In this document: in pieces, positions 27,355 through 36,063 of the stretch
Numbering within the stretch: position 1 is the stretch's first letter
Layout: every line of letters begins with the position of its first letter
Assembly (NCBI GenBank): GCA_913009895.1
Contig: CAJVXY010000020.1
Span: 1 to 55,359 of the forward strand
DNA length: 55,359 bases
From: an uncultured Acidiferrobacteraceae bacterium
GTDB lineage: Bacteria; Pseudomonadota; Gammaproteobacteria; Acidiferrobacterales; SZUA-150
Direction of reading: 5' to 3'
Position numbers and translations under genes: made by a program
Notes under the pieces: model-generated
The model's database searches: none
Seen by the model: the letters and a program-made list of their open reading frames with translations, nothing else
Told to the model about the DNA's origin: nothing

Positions 27355-28038
27355 TTAAAACAATCGTTCTGGCACAGTCAACACATCTCCAGGCATGAGC
27401 ACCAGGTTCGTTTCCAGCGCGCCTTCAGTAAGAATGCTATCCAGATCTACATTAATGACCTGAACTTTGCCATTAACTTTTCGGTATAGTTTAGACCTGC
27501 CAGCGGCAGCAAAATCATTTGTGCCACCTGCTTGTAGCAAGGCATCAAGCACAGTCATCCCTTGCCGATAAGGCATTGAGGACGGTGTCCGTACCGCACC
27601 GGTCACCCTTATTCTTGTGAGAAATTCATGGCTCCGCAACTGGGTGAGAATCACAGCCACTTTTGGGCTACGAATATAACTCCTTAATTTTTTTTCAATA
27701 TTTGCTGCAACTTGCATCGGCGGCAACCCGCCAGCCATCACATCACCAATGAGCGGCAATGATACTTTGCCATCCGGTCGCACGGGCACGGTCACGGTCA
27801 ATTCTGGATTCCGCCAGACACTCACCTGGATAACGTCATCTATGCCAATTAGGTACTGTTTCTGAATAAATCCAGTTTTCGGCGTATTTTGCGGGTTTTG
27901 TGCGGTTAAATTCTTGTCAGTTGTTGCTCCAGCGAGCTCTTCATCAGGCGTAGAAGCACAGGCGCCGAGGGTAGCCGTTAATAGAAGTATTCCCGCCTTG
28001 AGGGCTATTTTACTACAAATATTCTGGTTAATAATCAT
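27355..28038 (-). CDS. Outer-membrane polysaccharide export lipoprotein (Wza-like)
   Basis: A 227-residue lipoprotein with lipobox LGAC (Cys27). The Poly_export domain YLIGIDDVIQVSVWRNPELT is followed by the repeat VRPDGKVSLPLIGDVMAGGL, and then SLBB-like segments VTGAVRTPSSMPYRQGMTVL and LMPGDVLTVPERLF. It is smaller than E. coli Wza (about 380 residues) and matches the short exosortase-associated export protein, where the outer-membrane pore may be provided by the beta-barrel at 23461. It is the first gene of the long minus-strand run, so the main EPS promoter should lie just upstream. Confidence 0.9.
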   Translation of the reverse strand: MIINQNICSKIALKAGILLLTATLGACASTPDEELAGATTDKNLTAQNPQNTPKTGFIQKQYLIGIDDVIQVSVWRNPELTVTVPVRPDGKVSLPLIGDVMAGGLPPMQVAANIEKKLRSYIRSPKVAVILTQLRSHEFLTRIRVTGAVRTPSSMPYRQGMTVLDALLQAGGTNDFAAAGRSKLYRKVNGKVQVINVDLDSILTEGALETNLVLMPGDVLTVPERLF

Positions 28039-28595
28039 TATTCTCGTCTTTTATCACAATTAAATTTGATATTTACAACTCAGGAATCAGCAACCCGGGC
28101 GTCAAGGCCTTTAATTTACGTGCACCCTCTCTAGCTCTAAATTACAATAATTCGGTCTGTTTTGCGGTACTAACACTAAACATTTTGCAATTTTCCCCCA
28201 ATAATCGAGCCACGACCAAAAACATGCACGAATTGTACCTGATAGTACTTACATATGGCTTACATTCCCCACGCTGGCGGGAATAGCGTCTCATGAAGCA
28301 GGCCACAACAGGCATAAATGCGTCCAATAATGGGCCGGGTTGATTATCCCCCATTTTTCAATAGAAATAACTATTTTTTACAGGATTTGCCGCAAAATAT
28401 TCCAATTCTTGCTTAAATTTTCTTCACGAGAGACAGATACCAGGTTAGATACAGGCAGACAGCTGTACTTAAATAAAAACACGTACAAGATTTACTAAAA
28501 AAACGACTGGTATTAACCTGTAACACAATGATGCTGGAGTTTGTTCTAAAAAACGCCTATAAACTATCTATTATTATTTCATTGAAACTATACCC
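28039..28595. other. Divergent intergenic region upstream of the EPS run and the J-domain gene
   Basis: About 557 bp between the export lipoprotein gene (minus) and the J-domain gene (plus). It must hold the promoter for at least the first part of the minus-strand EPS run. A TTGACG occurs on the minus strand near 28105, but no good -10 sits at the correct distance. A 70-codon minus frame at 28142-28354 lacks coding character. I see no RNA element or repeat. Confidence 0.45.
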
Positions 28596-29543
28596 ATGAG
28601 CAGTCCTGATACATCATCCCGTCACTATCGAACATTGAATATTGACGCCCCCTGTACCTGGGACCAGCTAAAATTTCAATACAGGAAATTGGCCAATACC
28701 TGGCACCCTGATCGTCTCCATGGTAACCCTGGGAAACTCTCGATTGCTGAAAATAAACTTAAAGAAATCAACCTGGCCTATTCATTTTTTTCTAACTATT
28801 TTAAGGAACATGGCTCATTACCGGCCCTGGAGCAAAAAATACCAGACCCAGTTGATATTAATACCGAGCCTGAAGATAAAAGTAATTTTGAACGCAGTAG
28901 CACCACGGGAACTGTTGACCACAGACCATTTACAGACTTTGAGACTACAATAGATCCTGGTAGTAGTGAAAAAAATAATAGCACTCGTCGTCGGGTTATC
29001 ACATTATTTTTATTGTTTGTGGCTGCTTTTATCAGCTGGAATTATATTGATCAAACTGACACGCTAGAGGAAGCCAGCTCTTTACGGGAAGAATTTCATC
29101 CCGATCTGCATAGCAAACCCACTGATGATATTAATAATTTAGAAAAAAATATTGGAAATCGTCAACCCGCAAAGGATCAGAAATATTTTTCGTATGGCTC
29201 TACTTTAGGGCAAGTCCATGATGCCCAGGGAACACCAACCCGCACAGAGGGAGACACCTGGTATTACGGCAAGTCAAAAGTACGCTTTACTGATGGCAGG
29301 GTTGTTGGCTGGGAAGTATCACATGACGACCCACTATTTGTGTTAACGGATACCCTCAACATAAATAGTTCCAGTTTTTTTGTAGTTGGATCAACCAAGG
29401 AACAGGTGCTGCGTATCCAGGGCAAGCCGACACAAAAATCAAATGATACCTGGGATTATGGATTATCCAGGGTTTATTTCTTCGATGGCCAGGTTGTGAA
29501 CTGGTACAACTCACCAATGAATCCGCTGAAAGCACGAAAATAA
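28596..29543 (+). CDS. Membrane-anchored J-domain protein with two C-terminal repeats
   Basis: A 315-residue protein. The N-terminus is a DnaJ domain (about residues 8-70) with HPD at 37-39 in NTWHPDRLHG and the helix IAENKLKEINLAY. A charged linker, RRR and one membrane helix (about 133-150) follow. The C-terminal half contains two copies of a roughly 50-residue unit: FSYGSTLGQVHDAQGTPTRT...YYGKSKVRFTDGRVVGWE and FVVGSTKEQVLRIQGKPTQK...YGLSRVYFFDGQVVNWY (ends shown), similar in style to SmpA/OmlA-like or DUF-type repeats. If the helix is a type II anchor, the repeats are periplasmic. It could recruit Hsp70 to the polysaccharide or envelope machinery. This is a recognised domain combination in pieces, but I know no named homologue. 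Confidence 0.8.
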   Translation: MSSPDTSSRHYRTLNIDAPCTWDQLKFQYRKLANTWHPDRLHGNPGKLSIAENKLKEINLAYSFFSNYFKEHGSLPALEQKIPDPVDINTEPEDKSNFERSSTTGTVDHRPFTDFETTIDPGSSEKNNSTRRRVITLFLLFVAAFISWNYIDQTDTLEEASSLREEFHPDLHSKPTDDINNLEKNIGNRQPAKDQKYFSYGSTLGQVHDAQGTPTRTEGDTWYYGKSKVRFTDGRVVGWEVSHDDPLFVLTDTLNINSSSFFVVGSTKEQVLRIQGKPTQKSNDTWDYGLSRVYFFDGQVVNWYNSPMNPLKARK

Positions 29544-29574
29544 ATAAGAAGGTAAGTTATAGTAGTACGAGTCT

Positions 29575-30987
29575 TTAGCGTGCGCCCTGCCCAAATAACA
29601 CAACCTGGGCGGTGTTGAACATGATAATTATATCAAGAAACAAGGTGTGATTTTTTACATAATAGAGATCATACTGCAGTTTCTCTTTTGCATCTTCCAC
29701 AGAGGCGCCATAGGGGTATCTCACTTGCGCCCACCCGGTAATGCCTGGCTTAACGCTATGCCTTGTGGAGTAATAGGGAATTTCTTTTGCCAGTTGTTTT
29801 ACGAAAAATGGACGCTCAGGCCTCGGCCCGACAAAACTCATGTCACCAACCAGCACATTAAAAATTTGCGGTAACTCATCTACACGTATAAGCCTGATGA
29901 TTTTACCCACTCGGGTAATACGATCATCATTCTTCCTGGCCCATTGTGGTTTACCTTCTTTCTCGGCATCGACCCGCATACTCCTGAATTTCAGGACATC
30001 AAAAGGTTTGCCGCACTCACCAACCCTGGCTTGTTTGTAAAATAGCGGGCCGCGACTTTCCAGCTTTATCAGTATCATTGCAATCAGCATTAATGGCAGG
30101 GTAAGAAACAGGATCGACAGGCTTGCAATAATATCAAATGTCCGTTTGACCGTGTTTCTTATATTGCCACGATCAAATCCTTCTGAAAAAATTATCCAGC
30201 TTGGGTTAAGTGATTCAAGCTGTAACCTGCCTGTTTCCCTCTCAAAAAATGAAGATAAATCGATTACTTTAATTCCTTCCATCCGGCACTCGAGTAATTC
30301 TCCCATGGGCAGTGTACCGCCGCGCCGTTGTCTGACGCCGACGACGATTTCATCTACACGATTTCTTTGCGCGATAGAAAGTAAAGGTAATCGTTTATCC
30401 AAAAGCATATCGCTTTTTATACTCGTATGGGCACCATCCAATGGCACATATCCCACCAAATGAAATCTTTGCTCGGCAGATTTTTCTCCCAGCAACATCC
30501 CAAGCTTGGCGGGTCGACTACCTGCCCCCAGGACCAGCACGCGCCTTTTGATTGCTTCAGAATCGATCAGGGATAAAAAAATGAACCTGACAATTGCGGT
30601 GGCCACGAAGGCAATCATGAATGACAACGCTAATGCGCCACGACCCAGCAACAAGTCTGGAAAGGCATAAAAAATGAAGGTCATGGCGATAAAACCAATG
30701 ACAAAACTCGCCATGAAACGCGAGTAATAACCCCAGTCTCCCTCTCTTATCTCGCGGGCGTACATACCCAACGTTGCCATAATGACGGCCAGCACAAATG
30801 AAATTGTTATTGCCCGTGGCAACAACGGACCAATATGTGCTTTTACAGCCTCCCCGCTACTGCCGGCAGCATCCAGGAATCGAACATAAGAACCGGCATA
30901 AACAGAAGAGAAAAAGATGGCGATTTCAATACCCGCTAATATCAATAAGGGGGTCGGTACATAGTGCTTGAAGATTCGGACCATCAT
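29575..30987 (-). CDS. Undecaprenyl-phosphate sugar phosphotransferase (priming glycosyltransferase)
   Basis: This 470-residue polyisoprenyl-phosphate hexose-1-phosphate transferase starts repeat-unit synthesis by linking the first sugar phosphate to undecaprenyl phosphate. Four or five N-terminal helices lead to a CoA-binding-like middle domain (VLVLGAGSRPAKLGMLLG), another helix (SLSILFLTLPLMLIAMILIK) and the catalytic C-terminal domain with PLFYKQARVGECGKPF, FDVLKFRSMRVDAE, RVDELPQIFNVLVGDMSFVG and GPRPERP. It resembles the exosortase-associated EpsB sugar transferase. It is separated from the main run by the plus-strand J-domain gene, so it is transcribed from its own promoter. Confidence 0.92.
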   Translation of the reverse strand: MMVRIFKHYVPTPLLILAGIEIAIFFSSVYAGSYVRFLDAAGSSGEAVKAHIGPLLPRAITISFVLAVIMATLGMYAREIREGDWGYYSRFMASFVIGFIAMTFIFYAFPDLLLGRGALALSFMIAFVATAIVRFIFLSLIDSEAIKRRVLVLGAGSRPAKLGMLLGEKSAEQRFHLVGYVPLDGAHTSIKSDMLLDKRLPLLSIAQRNRVDEIVVGVRQRRGGTLPMGELLECRMEGIKVIDLSSFFERETGRLQLESLNPSWIIFSEGFDRGNIRNTVKRTFDIIASLSILFLTLPLMLIAMILIKLESRGPLFYKQARVGECGKPFDVLKFRSMRVDAEKEGKPQWARKNDDRITRVGKIIRLIRVDELPQIFNVLVGDMSFVGPRPERPFFVKQLAKEIPYYSTRHSVKPGITGWAQVRYPYGASVEDAKEKLQYDLYYVKNHTLFLDIIIMFNTAQVVLFGQGAR

Positions 30988-31267
30988 AATGGAGTTGCTC
31001 TACTTTTATTTTTTTAATCTTGCCAGAAGTTTAAGTATACATTTTTAAAGGTGTTACAACCTGAATGTCGACGACTAATATTCGCCAGCTGAATGCAAGT
31101 ATGCCCGACATCAAGAAACCCGATATTCACACCTCCAGGGTTTACGGATAAGCGTGGTCGCCTAACTATATCGAAAATAGGCAATATCCTTATAATTGTG
31201 CCAGATTTTGGCATGGCTTTTGCATTTTCTATATGTAATTCGTAACCAGATATGACCAGGTGTCGTT

Positions 31268-32050
31268 ATGAGAAATATCAACTTAAAAGCCAACATCCAG
31301 GTGCAGCCGATACCCCTACGGCCACATTTCATATTATATTTTCTATTTATAACAGTAGTTTATGTGATTATATGGCCAATTAGCACCTACGCTCAAGCCC
31401 AAAATACAAATGAAATATTAATCAAAAAATCGAATTTCGCCACCACCAGCAGAGATATTTCAAAATTAGGCGCTTTAGAGAAATTATTTCAGGATGGGCG
31501 GTCAGCCTTTAATAATGGGAACCCGGAAATGGCCGCCATTATTTGGCGCGAGATAGCTGAACTGGGCCATGCAAACGCCCAGTACGAACTGGCATCACTG
31601 ATGCTAAATGGCAGCGTATTAAAAAGAGACATAACAACAGCACTACAATTTTTTAAAAAAGCAGCAAACCAGGGTCACGACAAGGCCCAGTACAACATGG
31701 GTGTGGCCTTTGCCAAAGGCATCGGCGTCCAACAAAATACCGGTAAAGCCGTTGTATGGTGGCGCACCTCAGCACTGAATGGTAATACCGATGCCCAATT
31801 CAATCTTGGCCTGATGTATTCCAATGGTTATGGGGTTTCTAAAGACATGGTAGTTGCTGCCAGGTGGTGGCAACAGGCAGCCACACAAGGTGACGCGGCA
31901 GCCCAATTCAATTTAGGTATGCTCTACGCCAGTGGCGAGGGTGTTGGTCAAAGCTGGAAAACCGCCATCAATTTATGGAAGCGATCTGCCGAACAGGGTT
32001 TCTCCCATGCAGTACGGGCACTGGAAGTGCTGGCTAAAAATAAAAACTAA
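31268..32050 (+). CDS. Sel1-repeat protein with N-terminal membrane anchor or signal
   Basis: A 260-residue protein. Residues about 20-42 are hydrophobic (FILYFLFITVVYVIIWPIST) and end in YAQAQ, which could be cleaved (AQA). From about residue 75 there are four to five Sel1-like (TPR-type) repeats of 36 residues, for example AQYNMGVAFAKGIGV, AQFNLGLMYSNGYGV and AQFNLGMLYASGEGVG. Sel1 repeats mediate protein-protein contacts, often in envelope stress and export pathways. It is transcribed away from the priming glycosyltransferase gene. Partner and function are unknown. A Shine-Dalgarno AGG is 7 nt upstream. Confidence 0.85.
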   Translation: MRNINLKANIQVQPIPLRPHFILYFLFITVVYVIIWPISTYAQAQNTNEILIKKSNFATTSRDISKLGALEKLFQDGRSAFNNGNPEMAAIIWREIAELGHANAQYELASLMLNGSVLKRDITTALQFFKKAANQGHDKAQYNMGVAFAKGIGVQQNTGKAVVWWRTSALNGNTDAQFNLGLMYSNGYGVSKDMVVAARWWQQAATQGDAAAQFNLGMLYASGEGVGQSWKTAINLWKRSAEQGFSHAVRALEVLAKNKN

Positions 32051-32077
32051 CCGAATTTTATGCTAAAAATCCGGTTA
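32049..32077 (+). terminator. Hairpin after the Sel1-repeat gene
   Basis: AACCGAATTTT (32049-32059) pairs with AAAAATCCGGTT (32065-32076) around an ATGCT loop, with one bulge, right at the stop codon. The following tract is AT-rich rather than a pure T-run, so it is a possible intrinsic terminator only. Confidence 0.4.
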
Positions 32078-32207
32078 AAATATTTGATTTATATTCCCGG
32101 CTCGCAATATTCCAAAAAAAGCCTATCATCATAACCAGGCAATATGCGGACAACTAAGGAGTATTGAGAAGTTGCTTCCAGGAATTTTTGTTTATTTTAA
32201 AGGCTGC

Positions 32208-32396
32208 ATGACCGAAGCAGGCTGGTTGCAGGTGGACGAGAACCTGCGGCTTGTCCCGGGTATTGTCGCACCCTGGCAAAGCCCGGTTGTCCATCAAATC
32301 GTGTTAATTTACTACAACCCTGCCCGGATTCGGGCTTCAGAGGTTATCAAAAGCGTTCGGAATTTTGGTTATGACGCTTGCGTAATTGATTTGTAA
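32208..32396 (+). CDS. Small HMA-fold-like protein without metal cysteines
   Basis: The frame opens at a TTG (32172), but the ATG at 32208 has AAAGG five nt upstream, giving 62 residues. The ending IYYNPARIRASEVIKSVRNF followed by GYDACVIDL has the beta-alpha-beta pattern of heavy-metal-associated (HMA) domains (compare the usual YDP...I...I...GY ending). The N-terminal metal motif GMTCxxC is missing; the corresponding start is MTEAGWLQVDENLRLVPGI, where LVPGI matches the usual position after the metal helix. It might be a degenerate HMA domain or an adaptor. It is convergent with pgpA, 50 bp away. Moderate confidence that it is a real gene. Confidence 0.5.
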   Translation: MTEAGWLQVDENLRLVPGIVAPWQSPVVHQIVLIYYNPARIRASEVIKSVRNFGYDACVIDL

Positions 32397-32446
32397 AAAC
32401 TCCGAAGCACTTTGAAATTCATCCAGAGAAATATTTCTTAACAATT

Positions 32447-32944
32447 CTAGTCATATAAAAAAGTATAAGCCAAAAAACTGCCCTGCAAAGCCAGCCACGC
32501 ATAAACCGCCGCGAGTAAATCGTCAACCATAATTCCGAAACCACCTGGTACCTTTTTATCAAGAATACGAATTGGCCAGGGTTTCCAGATATCAAATAAC
32601 CTGAAATAAATAAATCCCAACGTCAGCCATATCCACCCTGCTGGAACCAGTACCAGCACAAACAACATACCAACCACTTCATCAAATACAATCGCCGGAT
32701 GATCGTGGACACCCATATCATTGGCAGTTTTATCACATATAAATATGCCGGCTATAAATAAAACGGTGCAAATTAATAAATACGTTAGGACTGGCAGTGG
32801 CTGTAAAAAATAATATATCGGGAATGCTACTAATGTTCCTACCGTACCCGGCGCATAGGGACTGGCGCCTGCTCCAAGACCCAGGGCCAGTACATGTACG
32901 GGATTTTTCCAGTTAATATTTAATTTTTTGCTGGTTATGTTAAT
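32447..32944 (-). CDS. pgpA: Phosphatidylglycerophosphatase A (PgpA), apparently with an ATT start
   Basis: PgpA dephosphorylates phosphatidylglycerophosphate in phosphatidylglycerol synthesis at the inner membrane. The C-terminal 89 residues contain HDHPAIVFDEVVGM, FRLFDIWKPWPIRILDK and GGFGIMVDDLLAAVYAW. The same open frame continues upstream through NINWKNPVHVLALGLGAGAS, YAPGTVGTLVAFP and ICDKTANDMGV, which is the expected N-terminus, but contains no ATG, GTG or TTG before a stop at 32959-32957. The best start is ATT at 32944: AAAGG lies 9 nt upstream, and the resulting 165 residues match the family length. It begins 25 bp after the thiL stop, consistent with translational coupling. An assembly error cannot be excluded. 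Confidence 0.85.
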   Translation of the reverse strand: MNITSKKLNINWKNPVHVLALGLGAGASPYAPGTVGTLVAFPIYYFLQPLPVLTYLLICTVLFIAGIFICDKTANDMGVHDHPAIVFDEVVGMLFVLVLVPAGWIWLTLGFIYFRLFDIWKPWPIRILDKKVPGGFGIMVDDLLAAVYAWLALQGSFLAYTFLYD

Positions 32945-32969
32945 TGTTCCCGGCCTTTATCAATCTTTT

Positions 32970-33938
32970 TTATGAACTTGCAAAATGATCATAGCCTTTT
33001 TCAGTGATAGAAATATTAAGTCCATAAACATCCTGAAATCTCAGGCCTGGTTCTTTTTCAACTTCTCCTATCACCGTAACAGTACAATCCAGTTCCTGGC
33101 CAATTTTTGTAATTTTATTAACAGATTTTTCCGGCGCCGTGAAACATAACTCGTAGTCGTCTCCAAAACCCAAAGCCAGGCCCCGGCCACCTATGTGTTC
33201 CGCGTGTTCTAAAAAAATTTCTGACAGGGGTAATTTTTCCAGGTTGATAGTCGCGCCACATCCACTGGCCACTAGTATATGAGTAAGATCTGCAGACAGG
33301 CCATCTGAAATATCTATTGCACTATTTGCAAAACCTCGTAGTTTTTGTCCCAGTAAAATTCTGGCCTCAGGCATATTTAAAACCTGGTTAACCTTCAACA
33401 AATCCTTTTGCGAAATATCCAACTGGCCGTCACGGCAAGCAAACGCCAACGCTGCATCGCCTATAAACCCGGAAACAAAAATCTTGTCGCCTGCTTTTGC
33501 ACCAGAGCGTCGCAGTGCACTGCCTGCAGACAATTGGCCCGCGGCCTGAATAGAGATTGATAGCTGACCTTTTACCGTATCACCACCAATCAGGCATATA
33601 TTATGTTTGGCAGCCAGGGCAAACAGCCCGGAAACGAATCGATTCAACCAGTCCTTATCGTATTCTGGCAGGCTAAGATTTATCGTAAACCAGACCGGCT
33701 CTGCACCCATTGCGGCAAGGTCACTTAAATTAACGGCCAGCGATTTATGGCCAATGGCTTCGGGGGGCGTATCAACAGGAAAATGTACGCCTGAGATCAG
33801 CGTATCTGTTGTGATGACCTGCTCTAAACCAGGAGCAATTTTGGTTATTGCTGCGTCATCACCAATACCCAAAATGACCTCATCACGACTCAGTCCTTGT
33901 TGGGCGAAATAGTTTTGAATAATATCAAACTCACTCAA
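32970..33938 (-). CDS. thiL: Thiamine-monophosphate kinase (ThiL)
   Basis: ThiL phosphorylates thiamine monophosphate to the active coenzyme thiamine diphosphate using ATP. The 322-residue PurM-like protein starts MSEFDIIQNYF and has the conserved ATP/Mg motifs ILGIGDDAAI, VNLSDLAAMGAEPVW, CLIGGDTVKGQLSISI, FVSGFIGDAA, AIDISDGLSADLTHI and GFGDDYELCFTAP. It follows nusB by 18 bp in the nrdR–rib–nusB–thiL–pgpA order common in Gammaproteobacteria. Confidence 0.96.
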   Translation of the reverse strand: MSEFDIIQNYFAQQGLSRDEVILGIGDDAAITKIAPGLEQVITTDTLISGVHFPVDTPPEAIGHKSLAVNLSDLAAMGAEPVWFTINLSLPEYDKDWLNRFVSGLFALAAKHNICLIGGDTVKGQLSISIQAAGQLSAGSALRRSGAKAGDKIFVSGFIGDAALAFACRDGQLDISQKDLLKVNQVLNMPEARILLGQKLRGFANSAIDISDGLSADLTHILVASGCGATINLEKLPLSEIFLEHAEHIGGRGLALGFGDDYELCFTAPEKSVNKITKIGQELDCTVTVIGEVEKEPGLRFQDVYGLNISITEKGYDHFASS

Positions 33939-33956
33939 AGTGAGTAATCCGTATTT

Positions 33957-34397
33957 TTATACTGATGCTTTTTTTCCTTTGAGCTCGGATGCACGTAATT
34001 TGGCGGCAATTTTATCCAGCACCGCGTTGACATATTGATAACCATGCTCGGCACCAAATGTTTTCGATAGTTCGATTGCCTCATTAAGCACAACTTTACA
34101 AGGTACTTCCCGGTGAAACTCCAGCTCATAAGCGCCAATTCTAAGAATAGCCCGTTCAACCGGGTCGATATCATCTATAGCACGATCAATAAAAGGGAGA
34201 ATATGGTCGTCCAGCTCATGGACATGTAAGGGGACCTCCCTGACCAGGTAATCAAAATACTCCATATCAACATCACCCATCTCGTGATCGAGAATAAAGT
34301 GATCTTCAATTTCATCGGGCGCTTGCTCAGTTAACTGCCATTGATACAAAGCCTGTACAGCTGCCTGACGCGCCTTGTGTCTGCCACCCTGAAGCAT
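33957..34397 (-). CDS. nusB: Transcription antitermination factor NusB
   Basis: NusB, with NusE, binds boxA RNA and suppresses Rho-dependent termination in rRNA operons. The 146-residue all-helical protein contains RHKARQAAVQALYQWQLT at the N-terminus, VREVPLHVHELD in the middle and AILRIGAYELEFHREVPCKV and VLNEAIELSKTFGAEHGYQY in the C-terminal half. It is encoded 21 bp after ribH, a conserved junction. Confidence 0.97.
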   Translation of the reverse strand: MLQGGRHKARQAAVQALYQWQLTEQAPDEIEDHFILDHEMGDVDMEYFDYLVREVPLHVHELDDHILPFIDRAIDDIDPVERAILRIGAYELEFHREVPCKVVLNEAIELSKTFGAEHGYQYVNAVLDKIAAKLRASELKGKKASV

Positions 34398-34418
34398 GTT
34401 ATCTCCTCCCTACGGTTA

Positions 34419-34889
34419 CTATATTTTCTTAAGTAAATTTACCATTTCAATTACAGAGACGGCTGCCTCGGTACCTTTGTTGCCTGCTTTTGTGCCTGCC
34501 CGCTCAATCGCCTGCTCGATTGTATCTACCGTTAGAACACCAAACGCAATCGGAATTTCATGTTGCATATTTACCTGCGCCATACCTTTGGTACATTCAC
34601 TGGCAACAAATTCAAAATGTGGTGTACCGCCACGGATAATAGCCCCCAAAGCGATCAAGCCATCATATTTTGAAGCCATTGCCATTTTTTTTAAAGCCAA
34701 TGGAATTTCGAATGCACCGGGCACGCGAACAATTTCAATTGCATCACTTTCTGCACCATGCCGTTCCAGTGCATCGACGGCACCTTCAAGCAACCGGTCA
34801 ACAATAAAACTGTTAAATCTTGCCAAAACAATACCAAAACGGGCGCCACGGACAACCAAATCACCTTCAATATTTTTTATACTGCTCAT
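34419..34889 (-). CDS. ribH: 6,7-Dimethyl-8-ribityllumazine synthase (RibH)
   Basis: RibH condenses 5-amino-6-ribitylaminouracil with 3,4-dihydroxy-2-butanone 4-phosphate to lumazine, the penultimate riboflavin step. I start it at ATG 34889 ([18 protein letters not shown], 156 residues): the frame opens 63 bp earlier but that extension overlaps ribBA and is unlike the family. Motifs: [54 protein letters not shown] and [21 protein letters not shown]. It begins 13 bp after the ribBA stop. Confidence 0.96.
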   Translation of the reverse strand: MSSIKNIEGDLVVRGARFGIVLARFNSFIVDRLLEGAVDALERHGAESDAIEIVRVPGAFEIPLALKKMAMASKYDGLIALGAIIRGGTPHFEFVASECTKGMAQVNMQHEIPIAFGVLTVDTIEQAIERAGTKAGNKGTEAAVSVIEMVNLLKKI

Positions 34890-34902
34890 AAGTATTTTTC
34901 TT

Positions 34903-36063
34903 TTATCCTGCCTGTTTTGATTTATTTTTATTTTCACCACTGGCGATATCACTGGACTCGATGTTTTCTACTACTTCCAGGCCAAAGCCCGACATACCGG
35001 GCAACCTGATTGCATGGCCCATGACTCGCATTCTGCCCACGCCTATGTCCGCAAGTATCTGGCAGCCAACACCATAAGTCCGCAGGCCCTTGCGAACATG
35101 GGCAAGGTTAGGCAGCTCTGATACCGTATCTTCAGAAGAAAGTTTTTCAAGAATATGAGTAATACTTTTTGATGGGTCGGATTGATCCAGCAAAACGATC
35201 ACACCCGCACCTTCCCGGGCAACCATGGCCATGGCCTGGTGTGCCGTCCAGCTGCCGGAACGATGATTATCGGTAAAAACATCAAGCAAAGTTTCCTGGA
35301 CATGAACACGCACGAGGGTGGGCGTTTTCTTGTTTATCTTGCCCTTGATTAATGCCAGGTGCGTGGCATCGGTAATGGTGTCGTGGTAGGCGCGAATGGT
35401 GAATTCACCGTACTCGGTATTCACGTCATATTGGCCAGCAGATTTCACCGTCGCCTCGTTCTCCATACGGTAATGAATCAGGCCTGCAATAGTGCCAATT
35501 TTTAACTTGTGTTCTTTAGCAAATTCTACCAGCTCAGGCATCCTGGCCATGGTGCCGTCTTCGTTCATGATTTCACAAATCAGGCTTGCCGGTTCCAGCC
35601 CGGCGATTCGTGCCAGGTCAACACCCGCTTCCGTATGTCCGGCCCGGGACAAAACACCACCACGTTGTGCCATTAATGGAAATATATGACCGGGTTGAAC
35701 AATGTCTCCCGGCCTGGCATTTTTCCGCACCGCCGCCTGTACCGTGGTCGCCCGATCGGCTGCAGAGATGCCGGTGGTTACGCCGACCGTGGCTTCAATG
35801 GATAAAGTAAAATTCGTGCTGCGTTGTTTCTGTGTCTCACTCACCATTAAAGGCAGTTGCAACTGTTTACAGCGTGCCTCGGTCAGGGTCAGGCAAATGA
35901 GTCCGCGCCCGTACTTGGCCATAAAATTAACATCATCAGGCCGGACAAACTCGGCCGCCATGACCAGGTCGCCCTCGTTCTCACGATCCTCGTCATCCAT
36001 CAAGACCACCATGCGGCCTTGACTCAGTTCTTCAATAATCTCGCCAACAGGGCTGACTGCCAT
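34903..36063 (-). CDS. ribBA: 3,4-Dihydroxy-2-butanone 4-phosphate synthase with degenerate GTP cyclohydrolase II domain (RibBA-type)
   Basis: The N-terminal half (about residues 1-200) is a full DHBP synthase: [74 protein letters not shown] and [17 protein letters not shown]. The C-terminal GTP cyclohydrolase II-like half (about 215-370) keeps the fold (for example [20 protein letters not shown]) but lacks the zinc motif with three Cys (GD-x8-C-x-C); the equivalent stretch is [14 protein letters not shown]. This form is known in proteobacteria as DHBP synthase with a non-functional second domain. A separate ribA should exist elsewhere. It follows ribE after 150 bp. Confidence 0.92.
   Translation of the reverse strand: MAVSPVGEIIEELSQGRMVVLMDDEDRENEGDLVMAAEFVRPDDVNFMAKYGRGLICLTLTEARCKQLQLPLMVSETQKQRSTNFTLSIEATVGVTTGISAADRATTVQAAVRKNARPGDIVQPGHIFPLMAQRGGVLSRAGHTEAGVDLARIAGLEPASLICEIMNEDGTMARMPELVEFAKEHKLKIGTIAGLIHYRMENEATVKSAGQYDVNTEYGEFTIRAYHDTITDATHLALIKGKINKKTPTLVRVHVQETLLDVFTDNHRSGSWTAHQAMAMVAREGAGVIVLLDQSDPSKSITHILEKLSSEDTVSELPNLAHVRKGLRTYGVGCQILADIGVGRMRVMGHAIRLPGMSGFGLEVVENIESSDIASGENKNKSKQAG

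Noticed and set aside
28190-28205. A sigma-54-like TGGGGG-N4-TTGCA sequence upstream of the EPS run
   Set aside because: The GG–GC spacing is off by one and the distance to the gene is large.
28142-28354. A 70-codon minus-strand frame between the export gene and the J-domain gene
   Set aside because: No ribosome-binding site in a convincing place, no recognisable domain and biased composition; it lies in the promoter region.
31014-31214. A 66-codon minus-strand frame after the priming transferase
   Set aside because: Low-complexity, no start signal and no family features.
34396-34920. A long plus-strand frame over ribH
   Set aside because: Antisense shadow of the ribH coding sequence; Ser/Ile-rich translation is typical of such shadows.
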